DNA from: MedAcidi-G1 sp002294285
GTDB lineage: Bacteria > Actinomycetota > Acidimicrobiia > Acidimicrobiales > MedAcidi-G1
DNA length: 64,000 bases
Assembly: GCA_963999645.1 (NCBI GenBank)
Contig: CAXEUY010000004.1
Location: 1 to 64,000, forward strand
Direction of reading: 5' to 3'
The notes under the pieces were generated by a model. It made no database searches. It was not told the origin of the DNA and worked only from the letters and a program-made list of their open reading frames with translations. Shown in pieces: positions 1 through 8,349 of the stretch. Every line of letters starts with the position of its first letter. Positions within the stretch are counted from its first letter, which is position 1. A program made the position numbers and the translations under genes.

Positions 1-705
1 GGTGAAGGAAAGAAACACGGTGTTGATACTTACTTCGGCACTGCCACACCGCTTCACGATTTCGTTATATCAGCGATAGAAGGCACAGGTGAATTCGAAG
101 GTGAAGCTGATCTTGTTCGACGTCAGGGAATCCAAAAAGGAATCCAAAATGCGATCATGGTTGCTTGGACTGTGCATGAAATTAATGCTGCACTAGCTAA
201 GGGAGCTGATGGTAATTTCGATCCTGCTTCTGGAGCTCCTCACAATTGGGACGAAGGTTGGGCTTTTTACGCCGGATCAGAACCAGGTTGTTCAGCTTTC
301 GCCACAGCAGATAAGCGAGGTAAAGACTTCGGAACCTTAAACGATTCGGGAGAAAGTGTCGCTAATGCCAACATCCGTGCCGCTTTCAATTCAGGTCGTG
401 ATGCTCTAGTTGGTGGAGATCTAGAAGGTGCACAAGCTGCTGCAGATGTAATAGTCAAGAATCTGACTGTTACATACGCTCAGGCAACAATGAAATACGC
501 CAAGAGTGTTGACAACGACATTGCCGATGGCGACATGGACAAAGCACGAATCCATCAAGCTGAAGGTTACGCATTCTGGAGAGTTCTAGCTCCAATGCTT
601 GCAGGAACAGACGTTGATGCTGCAGCTATTAATAGTGTCTACCAGTTAAGTAACCAACCAACAGCTGGCTCACATGACATTGTTGTAGCAGCCCTAACAC
701 CAGCC
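1..705 (+). repeat. First copy of a 705-nt direct repeat (period 924 nt)
   Basis: Bases 1-705 are identical to bases 925-1629; the first difference is T706 versus C1630. The period of 924 nt is exactly 308 codons, so the repeat keeps the reading frame of the Fea1-like gene. The window starts inside the repeat, so further copies upstream are possible. Confidence 0.95.
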
Positions 706-1674
706 TTATTAAGCGTAGGTGTAACAGCAAATGACACAGGATACTTCGGTTCTGATGATGGTTATGCCTATGCGTCTGATGTGAGTGCCCATCGTCTTGT
801 TCCTGCTGATGTTTGTGACATTAATGGTTTGTTGCCTAAGGATTCGGCTATTGATTATGACGCAATTAAAGCGATTTATAACGATGGAGCCAATTCATCT
901 AAGACTCTCGGTGGTTTCGCCGCAGGTGAAGGAAAGAAACACGGTGTTGATACTTACTTCGGCACTGCCACACCGCTTCACGATTTCGTTATATCAGCGA
1001 TAGAAGGCACAGGTGAATTCGAAGGTGAAGCTGATCTTGTTCGACGTCAGGGAATCCAAAAAGGAATCCAAAATGCGATCATGGTTGCTTGGACTGTGCA
1101 TGAAATTAATGCTGCACTAGCTAAGGGAGCTGATGGTAATTTCGATCCTGCTTCTGGAGCTCCTCACAATTGGGACGAAGGTTGGGCTTTTTACGCCGGA
1201 TCAGAACCAGGTTGTTCAGCTTTCGCCACAGCAGATAAGCGAGGTAAAGACTTCGGAACCTTAAACGATTCGGGAGAAAGTGTCGCTAATGCCAACATCC
1301 GTGCCGCTTTCAATTCAGGTCGTGATGCTCTAGTTGGTGGAGATCTAGAAGGTGCACAAGCTGCTGCAGATGTAATAGTCAAGAATCTGACTGTTACATA
1401 CGCTCAGGCAACAATGAAATACGCCAAGAGTGTTGACAACGACATTGCCGATGGCGACATGGACAAAGCACGAATCCATCAAGCTGAAGGTTACGCATTC
1501 TGGAGAGTTCTAGCTCCAATGCTTGCAGGAACAGACGTTGATGCTGCAGCTATTAATAGTGTCTACCAGTTAAGTAACCAACCAACAGCTGGCTCACATG
1601 ACATTGTTGTAGCAGCCCTAACACCAGCCCTCACGAGCTTAGGAATAACTTCAAGCGAATTGGGGTCTTATTAA
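1..1674 (+). CDS. Fea1-like secreted iron-assimilation protein, tandem repeats, 5' truncated
   Basis: The reading frame is open from the first base, so the true start lies outside the window; 557 residues are visible. The protein is made of a unit of 308 residues: residues 1-235 reappear exactly as residues 309-543, followed by a different 14-residue tail ending at a TAA stop. Recurrent motifs include HNWDEGWAFYAGSEPGCSAF and PLHDFVISAIEG. These resemble the low-iron-inducible periplasmic Fea1 family known from algae and some bacteria; this assignment is from memory of the motif pattern and is moderate. No membrane segment is visible, and export would depend on the missing N-terminus. The next gene downstream encodes a FetB-type iron-export permease, which fits an iron theme. 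The repeat is also identical at DNA level, so copy number here could reflect recent duplication or an assembly problem. Confidence 0.5.
   Translation, partial: GEGKKHGVDTYFGTATPLHDFVISAIEGTGEFEGEADLVRRQGIQKGIQNAIMVAWTVHEINAALAKGADGNFDPASGAPHNWDEGWAFYAGSEPGCSAFATADKRGKDFGTLNDSGESVANANIRAAFNSGRDALVGGDLEGAQAAADVIVKNLTVTYAQATMKYAKSVDNDIADGDMDKARIHQAEGYAFWRVLAPMLAGTDVDAAAINSVYQLSNQPTAGSHDIVVAALTPALLSVGVTANDTGYFGSDDGYAYASDVSAHRLVPADVCDINGLLPKDSAIDYDAIKAIYNDGANSSKTLGGFAAGEGKKHGVDTYFGTATPLHDFVISAIEGTGEFEGEADLVRRQGIQKGIQNAIMVAWTVHEINAALAKGADGNFDPASGAPHNWDEGWAFYAGSEPGCSAFATADKRGKDFGTLNDSGESVANANIRAAFNSGRDALVGGDLEGAQAAADVIVKNLTVTYAQATMKYAKSVDNDIADGDMDKARIHQAEGYAFWRVLAPMLAGTDVDAAAINSVYQLSNQPTAGSHDIVVAALTPALTSLGITSSELGSY
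925..1629 (+). repeat. Second copy of the 705-nt direct repeat
   Basis: Exact nucleotide copy of bases 1-705. Complete identity, including third codon positions, points to very recent duplication, gene conversion, or a misassembled repeat. Confidence 0.95.
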
Positions 1675-1738
1675 AGTTTTGTCTTCTATCACAAACACAT
1701 AACGGTTTCCCCCGCAATGAAAAGTGATAGACGGCTTT

Positions 1739-1779
1739 GCCGGTGGCCACACTCAGCTGGGTGAGTGGTGGCCACCGGC
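1739..1779 (+). other. Strong hairpin between the Fea1-like gene and fetB
   Basis: Arms GCCGGTGGCCAC (1739-1750) and GTGGCCACCGGC (1768-1779) pair perfectly, and an inner ACTCA/TGAGT stem (1751-1755 with 1762-1766) extends the helix to a 6-nt loop with one bulged G. No T-tract follows on either strand, so it is not a textbook intrinsic terminator. It may still end or stabilise the upstream transcript, or act on the downstream iron-transport gene. Confidence 0.7.
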
Positions 1780-1810
1780 CTACAAATTTCAAAATATCTG
1801 TATACCCCAG

Positions 1811-1816
1811 TATCTT
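1811..1816 (+). promoter_or_regulatory. Leaderless -10 element of the FetB-type gene
   Basis: TATCTT lies exactly 6 nt before the ATG at 1823, and no Shine-Dalgarno sequence is present. The spacing matches the other TANNNT-N6-start sites in this window. Confidence 0.55.
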
Positions 1817-1822
1817 TTATCT

Positions 1823-2596
1823 ATGCAAGAAGTAATAGTTGGCTGGTGGGGGCTAGTGGCTTCTTTGGCGATGATAGTTATCGCCATTGGAATATCACTT
1901 TTATTGCGACTCAGACTTGAACGTGATTTAACGATTGCAACGGGAAGATCTGTAGGGCAACTTGTAATAGCTGGTTGGGCTTTGACTCTCATACTTAAAG
2001 ATGAAACGCCAGTCATATGGGCATGGTTATGGGTTGTTGCAATGATCCCATTCGCAGCACTTTCTGCATCGAAGCGTGAAAAACGCCTCCAAGGTCTCAT
2101 ATGGACAACAGCAGCAGGATATATATTTGGATTGGGTATAAGCCTCTCTGTACTTTTTGCGTTACAAATTCTCCCTCTTGAATCTCGCGTACTGGTCCCA
2201 GTAGCGGGAATGATAGTTGGCAACTCACTAAGAGTTGTTGTGGTCGCTGCTACACGACTAGTTGATGCAATACGCGACTCCAAACTTGAGATAGAAGCTA
2301 TGCTTTCACTCGGATTTACACGACACAAGGCTGTTCAAAGAGTTGTTTCAGAAACACTCAGACTTGCACTTATTCCACAGATAGAAACAACAAGAACAGT
2401 GGGAGTTATTTTCCTTCCCGGAATACTTACAGGTCTAATACTGGCAGGAGTAGACCCCCTTGAAGCTGCGTTGATGCAAGCAGTGATACTTTTCCTCATA
2501 CTCGGTTCAGCAGCTATAACAGGTTTAATTGTTGTTCTGTTCGGAGCCCAAAAGTTTCTGACTACCGATCACCGTCTTGAACCACCGGAAAGTTAA
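1823..2596 (+). CDS. fetB: FetB-type (UPF0014) ABC transporter permease
   Basis: A 257-residue integral membrane protein of the UPF0014/FetB family, in Escherichia coli the permease of the FetAB exporter linked to iron homeostasis. Family hallmarks are the N-terminal ATGRSVGQLVIAGW segment, VPVAGMIVGNSLRVVVVA in the middle, the LGFTRHKAV coupling-type region, and TRTVGVIFLPGILTGLILAG near the C-terminus, spread over about six or seven membrane segments. An upstream GTG at 1724 also lies in frame, but it would put the strong hairpin inside the gene; the ATG at 1823 gives the usual family length and has a well-placed -10. No ATP-binding partner (FetA) lies next to it. It follows a Fea1-like gene, suggesting a shared iron role. 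Confidence 0.82.
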   Translation: MQEVIVGWWGLVASLAMIVIAIGISLLLRLRLERDLTIATGRSVGQLVIAGWALTLILKDETPVIWAWLWVVAMIPFAALSASKREKRLQGLIWTTAAGYIFGLGISLSVLFALQILPLESRVLVPVAGMIVGNSLRVVVVAATRLVDAIRDSKLEIEAMLSLGFTRHKAVQRVVSETLRLALIPQIETTRTVGVIFLPGILTGLILAGVDPLEAALMQAVILFLILGSAAITGLIVVLFGAQKFLTTDHRLEPPES

Positions 2597-2598
2597 AA

Positions 2599-3177
2599 CT
2601 ATTTCGAGCAAGAACAACCCAATTCACTTAAACACGAAATAACTTCTTTAACTGGAAGTCCAACAATGTTGTCGAAACTTCCTTCAAAAGAAACCACAAA
2701 ATCCTTGCCGCCGCCCTGAATACCATAACCTCCAGCTTTATCCAGCGGTTCACCGCTCTCAATATAAGTAATGATCTCTTCTCTCGAGAGCTCTCTCCAT
2801 ATGACCAGAGTAGAAACAACTAAAGATTGACGGCCTTTAGGTCCACTCACAGCAACACCGGTTATTACTTTATGGGTTTTGCCAGAAAGGGTTTGCAGCA
2901 TTTCAAAAGCTATTTCTGATGATCCTGGCTTACCCAAAATATTTTCGTCTATTGCAACTACTGTGTCAGCAGCTACACCGCATTCACCGTCATTTACGAC
3001 AGCATCTAATTTCTCAACTGCTAAACGTTTTACAAGAGATTCAGCTGACTCATTAGGAAAAATTGATTCATCTACTTCTGGTATACGGACTTCGGGATTT
3101 AAACCAGCTTCAACAAGAAGAGACAGCCTTTGCGGGGAACTTGATGCCAGAATCAAAGTGTTTTTCAGCAAATTCAA
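2599..3177 (-). CDS. maf: Maf family nucleoside triphosphate pyrophosphatase
   Basis: This 192-residue cytoplasmic protein belongs to the Maf/Ham1-like house-cleaning pyrophosphatases, which hydrolyse non-canonical or excess nucleoside triphosphates to monophosphates. The N-terminal LILASSSPQRLSLL carries the conserved SSS.xR motif, VAADTVVAIDENILGKP contains the acidic metal-binding region, and DKAGGYGIQGGG is the C-terminal signature. Length is normal for the family. It starts 3 nt after the stop of dusB on the same strand, so the two are co-transcribed. It ends 2 nt from the convergent FetB-type gene, with no room for a separate terminator. Confidence 0.92.
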   Translation of the reverse strand: MNLLKNTLILASSSPQRLSLLVEAGLNPEVRIPEVDESIFPNESAESLVKRLAVEKLDAVVNDGECGVAADTVVAIDENILGKPGSSEIAFEMLQTLSGKTHKVITGVAVSGPKGRQSLVVSTLVIWRELSREEIITYIESGEPLDKAGGYGIQGGGKDFVVSFEGSFDNIVGLPVKEVISCLSELGCSCSK

Positions 3178-3180
3178 ATT

Positions 3181-4383
3181 TCATCCCCCTGAAACAAGAG
3201 CCTCAGCTTCAATAGGAAGAGGAGTTAAATCAGAAGGGTCATCGAGCCAGCCAGCAGGTAAAACCACAGGCTTAGGACCACTTTTATGACTTCTGGGAAG
3301 TCTCAGTGCAGAAGGATCAAATTTTCGATCAGCTCCAACAGTTAACAGAAGATCACTTAAAAGTTCTTTTAAATTATCCATATCTTCAACCATTTGGAGC
3401 GACCGCCTTGCGGCAGGCCCTGTCTGATAACCCTTCAAATACCAAGAAGTATGTTTCCGGAAATCTCTGATTCCATGAGGACCTGTCCAATCAACCAACA
3501 TTTGTGCATGTTCAGTCATCGTTTCAGCAACCCCGCTCAATAACGGAGGATAGTCAGGCTCTAAACCTCCCGAAGAAGGGGCTGAGCCAAAAACAGAAGC
3601 TAACTGACCGAATAGCCAAGGCCTACCAAGACATCCACGACCTACTACGACCCCATCACATCCAGTTGTACGCATCATACGTAGTGCATCCCACGGTTCC
3701 CAAATGTCACCATTACCAAATACAGGGATCGACAGAACAGTCTCTTTTAAACGAGCAATAGCATCCCAGTCAGCTTCACCTGAATACAGCTGTTCAGCCG
3801 TTCTAGCATGTAAAGCAACAGCTGAAGCCCCAACGTACTCTGCGATACGACCAGCTTCTAAGTAGGTTAGATGATCTTCATCCGTGCCTTTGCGGAACTT
3901 CACAGTTACAGGAACAGATCCAGCAGCTTCAACAACGGAAGAAACAATCAACTCAAAAAGTTTAGGTTTCAGTGGAAGAGCAGCTCCACCTCCACGCCTC
4001 GTTACCTTAGGCATAGGGCAACCAAAATTCATATCAATATGGTCTACTCGACCCTCACCAACCAACATGGCAGTAGCGGTAGCGATACTTTTCGGCTCGG
4101 TTCCATACAACTGGATACTCCTAGGTGCTTCACCCTCAGCGAAACCGCTCAACCTTTGCGTTTTTGAATGCCCTTCTAGCAAACCTCGAGCAGTGATCAT
4201 CTCGCTCACATACAAACCTGCACCAAACTTTCTACACAGAGTACGAAACGGAGCATTAGTAACACCTGCCATTGGAGCTAAAACAACTGGAGGCCAAATT
4301 TCGATCGGACCAATACTGGGTTTTTTGAATTCGTCGGGAAACGCAGTACTTACATCACGATTAATTTCACTTCTTAAACCCAT
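3181..4383 (-). CDS. dusB: tRNA-dihydrouridine synthase (DusB type)
   Basis: An FMN-dependent reductase that converts specific uridines in tRNA to dihydrouridine. The TIM-barrel start is VVLAPMAGVTNAPFRTLCRK; the catalytic Cys is C122 in DMNFGCPMPKVTRRGGG; the FMN phosphate site is in FGNGDIWEPWDAL and GVVVGRGCLGRPWLFGQL. At 400 residues it is slightly long because of a short N-terminal extension and a proline-rich C-terminal tail. It leads the dusB-maf operon. A -10-like TACGCT sits 6 nt before the ATG, so the transcript is probably leaderless. In other bacteria Dus genes often sit with fis or nifR3 partners; here it is paired with maf. Confidence 0.93.
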   Translation of the reverse strand: MGLRSEINRDVSTAFPDEFKKPSIGPIEIWPPVVLAPMAGVTNAPFRTLCRKFGAGLYVSEMITARGLLEGHSKTQRLSGFAEGEAPRSIQLYGTEPKSIATATAMLVGEGRVDHIDMNFGCPMPKVTRRGGGAALPLKPKLFELIVSSVVEAAGSVPVTVKFRKGTDEDHLTYLEAGRIAEYVGASAVALHARTAEQLYSGEADWDAIARLKETVLSIPVFGNGDIWEPWDALRMMRTTGCDGVVVGRGCLGRPWLFGQLASVFGSAPSSGGLEPDYPPLLSGVAETMTEHAQMLVDWTGPHGIRDFRKHTSWYLKGYQTGPAARRSLQMVEDMDNLKELLSDLLLTVGADRKFDPSALRLPRSHKSGPKPVVLPAGWLDDPSDLTPLPIEAEALVSGG

Positions 4384-4389
4384 ACATAA

Positions 4390-4395
4390 AGCGTA
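4390..4395 (-). promoter_or_regulatory. Leaderless -10 element of dusB-maf
   Basis: On the minus strand TACGCT is followed by 6 nt (TTATGT) and then the dusB ATG. No ribosome binding site is visible. Confidence 0.5.
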
Positions 4396-4411
4396 GAGCC
4401 CAAGTAATTAT

Positions 4412-5293
4412 CTAACGCGCTATTCGAAAACCTTGATGGCCTAAAGAACTGTCTGGAAGCAAACCCATCCTTGCTCCCACTCGATACCTGTTGCAATAAC
4501 TGTCATGGCATAGATAAGAACCACCTTTTACAACCCTGTCCAAACCCATTGAAGGGCCTTTTGGATCACCAATTGGAACATCTGATTCATGACGTACAGA
4601 AAACCAGTCATTGCACCACTCCCAAACATTCCCTGAACAGTTATAAAGACCAAAACCATTAGAGGTAAAAGCATCAACAGGACAGGTTCCAACCCAGCCA
4701 TCTTCACCATTGTTGGTGTCAGGGAAAGAACCGGTAAAAATATTGCACATAAAATCTCCATCTGGTCTGCTTTCATCACCCCAAGGAAATTTTTTCTGGT
4801 TGAGTCCACCACGAGCGGCAAACTCCCATTCGGATTCTGTCGGTAGGCGACTATCAGTCCATTCGGCAAAGGCTTTTGCATCGAACCATGAAACGTGAAC
4901 AACAGGGTGGTTCCATCTAGTGCATCCAGGTTCCAACTTTGATCCAGGACCTTCAGGGTGCAACCAATCAGCACCTTCAACTTGTCTCCACCATTCTGCA
5001 CCCAAAACACCTCTTGTTGGTGGAAAATCATCAGGTAGTAAACCTGCAAAAACAAAAGACCAAGGAGCTTCGCCTTCCTCACATTGTTCTGCAGTTGTCA
5101 CATGACCTGTAGAAGCAACAAAAGCTGCAAATTCTGCATTACTCACAGCAGTAGAGGAAATCGAAAAGGGAGACAGAACAACCTCCCTAACAGGTCCCTC
5201 ACCATCTGCAGGGTAAGCATCTAGCTCATTACCCATTAGAAATGAGCCACCCGGCAACTCGATCAGATTAGCTAGTGGGTCGGAGGCAGTCAT
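4412..5293 (-). CDS. Formylglycine-generating enzyme (sulfatase-modifying factor)
   Basis: A 293-residue FGE/SUMF1-family protein. Real FGEs oxidise a Cys in a CxPxR motif of type I sulfatases to formylglycine using copper and oxygen. The two catalytic cysteines are present as C262 and C267 in GGSYLCHDSYCNRYR, matching the human pair C336/C341, so this is likely a true FGE and not a generic SUMF-fold protein. Other family blocks are LPGGSFLMG, VHVSWFDAKAFAEW, RLPTESEWEFAARGG and NCSGNVWEWCNDW. The ATG at 5293 was chosen over an ATG at 5347, because the latter overlaps the upstream gene and adds a poorly conserved stretch. Only 4 nt separate it from the upstream hydrolase gene. No sulfatase is encoded in the window. 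Confidence 0.9.
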   Translation of the reverse strand: MTASDPLANLIELPGGSFLMGNELDAYPADGEGPVREVVLSPFSISSTAVSNAEFAAFVASTGHVTTAEQCEEGEAPWSFVFAGLLPDDFPPTRGVLGAEWWRQVEGADWLHPEGPGSKLEPGCTRWNHPVVHVSWFDAKAFAEWTDSRLPTESEWEFAARGGLNQKKFPWGDESRPDGDFMCNIFTGSFPDTNNGEDGWVGTCPVDAFTSNGFGLYNCSGNVWEWCNDWFSVRHESDVPIGDPKGPSMGLDRVVKGGSYLCHDSYCNRYRVGARMGLLPDSSLGHQGFRIAR

Positions 5294-5297
5294 TACC

Positions 5298-5990
5298 TTA
5301 CAAATCAAGATCAGAAATGAAATTTCTAACAGCTTGAGCGACTTCATCAGAAGCTTTTACATGCACCATATGACCAACGTCTGGAACGACTAAAGTTTCT
5401 TTGACATCGAGATACTTTTCGAAAACTGCTGCGGATGCCGCGAAACGTTTATCGCGTTCGCCTAGAACAAGAAAAGTTGGGGCTCTTATATCATCTAAGT
5501 GATCAATCACATAAGAGTCAACATGCATTGACAGTTCTTCTGCACCTTGAGCAAGATCGAGGTTTTTAGCAGCTTGTCTGACAGATTCATTCCATTCTTC
5601 GCGTGCTTCAGCTTTTCTAAAGCCTGGTCCCGCAGCCACAAGAACAAGAGCAGCAACCTCATCAGGGTTCTCTAGAGCGTATGCAAGTGAAAGATAGCCG
5701 CCCAAACTATGTCCAACTAGAACACATGGCCTTCCAACCTGATCAAGAACCGCAGAAATGTCTTTTAAAGCTTCCTCCCGTCCGTAATTGCCAGGAGGAG
5801 GAGCTCCGCTTTCCCCATGACCGCGTAAATCCCAAATCGTAACCTGGTGGTCTTTGCATAGATTCTCACTTAAATCAGACCAAACATCTCTACTATTGGC
5901 CCAACCATTAATGCAAACAACCTGAGGTCCTGTACCTTTAGTCTCGCCCACAATGCTTACTTCACCATTATGGACTTCGAAAGAGGTCAT
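5298..5990 (-). CDS. Alpha/beta-fold hydrolase
   Basis: A 230-residue soluble alpha/beta hydrolase. The oxyanion-hole region is CINGWANSRDVW, the nucleophile elbow is VLVGHSLGGYLSLAYAL (Ser in GHSLGG), the acid is probably the Asp in VLGERDKRF, and the catalytic His is in PDVGHMVHVKASDEVA. These fit the Ser-Asp-His esterase/lipase/haloperoxidase-like group, but the substrate cannot be read from sequence. The ATG at 5990 was preferred over 6014 because the upstream gene ends at 5993. It sits in a tight minus-strand cluster with an epoxide hydrolase and an FGE, so the three are probably one transcription unit. Confidence 0.85.
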   Translation of the reverse strand: MTSFEVHNGEVSIVGETKGTGPQVVCINGWANSRDVWSDLSENLCKDHQVTIWDLRGHGESGAPPPGNYGREEALKDISAVLDQVGRPCVLVGHSLGGYLSLAYALENPDEVAALVLVAAGPGFRKAEAREEWNESVRQAAKNLDLAQGAEELSMHVDSYVIDHLDDIRAPTFLVLGERDKRFAASAAVFEKYLDVKETLVVPDVGHMVHVKASDEVAQAVRNFISDLDL

Positions 5991-5992
5991 AT

Positions 5993-7144
5993 TTAACGCA
6001 ACCCTCTGAAACATTCGCGGACATCTTCCACGAAAATGTCAGGAGCTTCCAAAGATGCGAAATGTCCACCTTTTGCATGTTCATTCCAAAGAATCAAATT
6101 CATTGAATCCTCAACCCAACGTTTACGCGGCATCATGAGTTCATACGGGAAAACTGATACGCCCACCGGAGTTTCGCCAGTTGCGCCGAATTCAGGCTCG
6201 AGGGTTTTAAACATCTCATAATAAATTCGGGTTGAGGAATTTATGGTTCCGGTAAACCAATAAAGAGAGACATTTGCTAAAAGCTTGTCCTTGTCAATAA
6301 TGCTGAAAAGATCACCATCATTATCGGTCCATCCATAGAACTTTTCTGTGATCCAAGCCAAAAGTCCTGCAGGACTATCATTCAAACCCGTACCCAGAGT
6401 CTGCGGTCTAGTTTGTTGGATACGAAAGTAGCCGTTATCTTCTGCTTGATACCAAGCACCCCTATCCAGTAACTGTTGTTCAATATCCGTTATATCTTCC
6501 ATGTCATCAGGTTTTCCAGGAGGTCCTCCAGGAAGCATGGTGATATGACATCCAGTTACATTTTTTGGCGCTACGCGGCATATTTCACGGGAAATGATTG
6601 AACCCCAATCACCTCCCTGCACGCCATAGCGGTTATAACCTAATTCGTTTGCCAACTCGGCAAAAGCACGAGCTATACGTGTAGGTCCCCATCCACGCTC
6701 AGAAGTAGGTCCAGAAAGCCCATAACCTGGTAGAGAAGGCACGATTACGTGAAAAGCATCAGATTCATCTCCACCGTGATCTTGAGGATTTGTCAAAGGT
6801 CCTATTACATCTAGAAATTCGACTATTGAACCTGGCCAACCATGGCTTAGCAAGAGAGGAAGAGCATCAGGATTTTTAGAACGTTCATGGATGGTGTGTA
6901 TGCGTTGTCCATCTATATATGTAGTCAAATTTTCAAAAGAGTTTAAGTAGGTTTCAAAAGAACTCCAGTCAAATTCATCTTTCCAATACTCAGCAAGGTC
7001 CTTTATTAGATTCGCATTGATGCCATAGTCCCACCCCACATCGGGCAAATTGTCAGGCCATCTTGTCTTTGCTAAACGTTCTCTGAGATCTGCTATCTCA
7101 TCATCACTAACAGAGATAACAAAAGGGGTGAAATTATCGGACAT
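5993..7144 (-). CDS. Epoxide hydrolase (EphB/JHEH-like)
   Basis: A 383-residue alpha/beta hydrolase with the N-terminal epoxide-hydrolase domain (residues about 1-110). It probably opens epoxides to diols by an Asp nucleophile. The oxyanion motif is HGWPGS (101-106), the nucleophile is D179 in VQGGDWGS, and the base is the His in HAKGGHFASLEAPD. The first 60 residues, with DLRERLAKTRWPDN and YWKDEFDW, are the typical N-terminal region found in many actinobacterial and microsomal epoxide hydrolases. It is 2 nt from the downstream hydrolase and 9 nt from the upstream oxidoreductase, suggesting one degradative operon. The natural substrate is unknown. Confidence 0.88.
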   Translation of the reverse strand: MSDNFTPFVISVSDDEIADLRERLAKTRWPDNLPDVGWDYGINANLIKDLAEYWKDEFDWSSFETYLNSFENLTTYIDGQRIHTIHERSKNPDALPLLLSHGWPGSIVEFLDVIGPLTNPQDHGGDESDAFHVIVPSLPGYGLSGPTSERGWGPTRIARAFAELANELGYNRYGVQGGDWGSIISREICRVAPKNVTGCHITMLPGGPPGKPDDMEDITDIEQQLLDRGAWYQAEDNGYFRIQQTRPQTLGTGLNDSPAGLLAWITEKFYGWTDNDGDLFSIIDKDKLLANVSLYWFTGTINSSTRIYYEMFKTLEPEFGATGETPVGVSVFPYELMMPRKRWVEDSMNLILWNEHAKGGHFASLEAPDIFVEDVRECFRGLR

Positions 7145-7153
7145 TTAAACCTA

Positions 7154-8191
7154 TTAGACGTGTTCAGCTAATTCACGTAGGCGGCCCAAAATGGCAGCAG
7201 GGTCACCACCGATGGGTGTCACATTAAGGCTTGTGACCCCTGCTTCTTTATATGCAGCTAAACGATCTTTAACATATGATTCGTCACCACACATATTAGA
7301 CTTTTCAATCAACTCATCAGGAAGAGCTGCCATCGCTTCATCTCTTCTGCCATCTAAATAAGCTTCCTGAACTGCTAAAGCTTCGTCAGGAAAGCCATAT
7401 TGACAGCAAAGATCGTTGTAAAAATTCTTACCTTTAGCGCCCATGCCACCTATGTAAAGAGCAGCCATTGGACGGGCCATATCTCGGTACTGTTCGGCAT
7501 CATCGCCTATAGCAACTAAACCTCCGGCAACAACATCAAAATCGCCCAGCCCAGGATCTCTTCTTTCCATCCCAGCTTTAATGGAATCACCCCAAACCGT
7601 GTCCATCCTTTCAGGGAAGACCATAAAAGGAAGCCAGCCATTGGCTGATGCTGCAGTTTCCTCGACACTGTTAGCTCCTAGAGAAGCAACATAAATGGGT
7701 ATGTCTTCTCTAAGCATGTGATTGATTATCTTTAATGGTTTTCCTAGTCCAGTTCCTCGTTCGGCAGGTAAAGGTAAATCGAAAACTTTACCGTTGTAAG
7801 AAAGAGGTTCGCGTTTCCAGGCTAAACGGCAAATTTCCATGACTTCCCTGAGACGTGTCAAAGGCATTGAATAGGGAATGCCGTGGAAACCTTCAATTAC
7901 TTGTGGTCCGGATGCACCCAATCCAAGCGTAAAGCGTCCACCTGAGAGAGAGTCCAGGCTTGCAGCTGTTTGAGCCAGAGCTGCAGGAGTCCTGCTATAT
8001 GTATTTAAAATTCCGCTACCTAGACCAACTGTCTCGGTTTCAGCGGCCAAATAGCCCAAAAGGCTTACAGCATCAAAACCATAAGCTTCAGGTATCCAGA
8101 TCATGTCAACGCCCGCTGATTCTAAATCTTTAGCTTGTTTTGCCGAGTCCTTCGGGTCGTTGGCGTAGTTTAAAAGAGTAGATATTCGCAT
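7154..8191 (-). CDS. LLM-class F420-dependent oxidoreductase
   Basis: A 345-residue TIM-barrel protein of the bacterial luciferase-like monooxygenase superfamily, the type that in actinobacteria usually uses coenzyme F420. Signs are ISTLLNYANDPKDSAKQAK at the start, GVDMIWIPEAYGFD, TETVGLGSGILNTYSRTPAALAQTAASLD, GGRFTLGLGASGPQVIEGFHG and the C-terminal GVTSLNVTPIGGDP. The cofactor is inferred from family context, because the motifs do not separate F420 from FMN with certainty. It is the first gene of the minus-strand cluster with epoxide hydrolase and alpha/beta hydrolase, and a GGAAAG stretch about 8 nt before the ATG could be its ribosome binding site. Confidence 0.87.
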   Translation of the reverse strand: MRISTLLNYANDPKDSAKQAKDLESAGVDMIWIPEAYGFDAVSLLGYLAAETETVGLGSGILNTYSRTPAALAQTAASLDSLSGGRFTLGLGASGPQVIEGFHGIPYSMPLTRLREVMEICRLAWKREPLSYNGKVFDLPLPAERGTGLGKPLKIINHMLREDIPIYVASLGANSVEETAASANGWLPFMVFPERMDTVWGDSIKAGMERRDPGLGDFDVVAGGLVAIGDDAEQYRDMARPMAALYIGGMGAKGKNFYNDLCCQYGFPDEALAVQEAYLDGRRDEAMAALPDELIEKSNMCGDESYVKDRLAAYKEAGVTSLNVTPIGGDPAAILGRLRELAEHV

Positions 8192-8337
8192 AATTGAATC
8201 TTTCCAGAAGTCAAAGAAGATCGCTTAGTTGGCAATCTTTTTCTTTCAAACCCACCGTACAACAAGTTTTCAAAAAAATTTAGCTTCAAAATAGGGTAAT
8301 TAGTCACAAGTGGTGATCTTGATGACATTTTCTCAAA

Positions 8338-8343
8338 TACCAT
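8338..8343 (+). promoter_or_regulatory. Leaderless -10 element of the methylmalonyl-CoA mutase operon
   Basis: TACCAT, then 6 nt, then the ATG at 8350. This favours 8350 over an in-frame ATG at 8389 as the true start. Confidence 0.6.
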
Positions 8344-8349
8344 CAAAGG

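Noticed and set aside
785..1003. Plus-strand out-of-frame reading inside the Fea1-like repeat
   Set aside because: It lies within a longer coding frame, shows no independent start signal and is a shadow.
1789..2328. Minus-strand frame opposite fetB
   Set aside because: Composition (Ser/Thr rich, no motifs) is that of an antisense shadow of a membrane protein gene.
8192..8349. Riboswitch or small gene between the luciferase-like oxidoreductase and mutA
   Set aside because: No clear structured element or credible coding frame was seen. A minus-strand frame crossing it (8170-8421) overlaps both flanking genes and has no family pattern.
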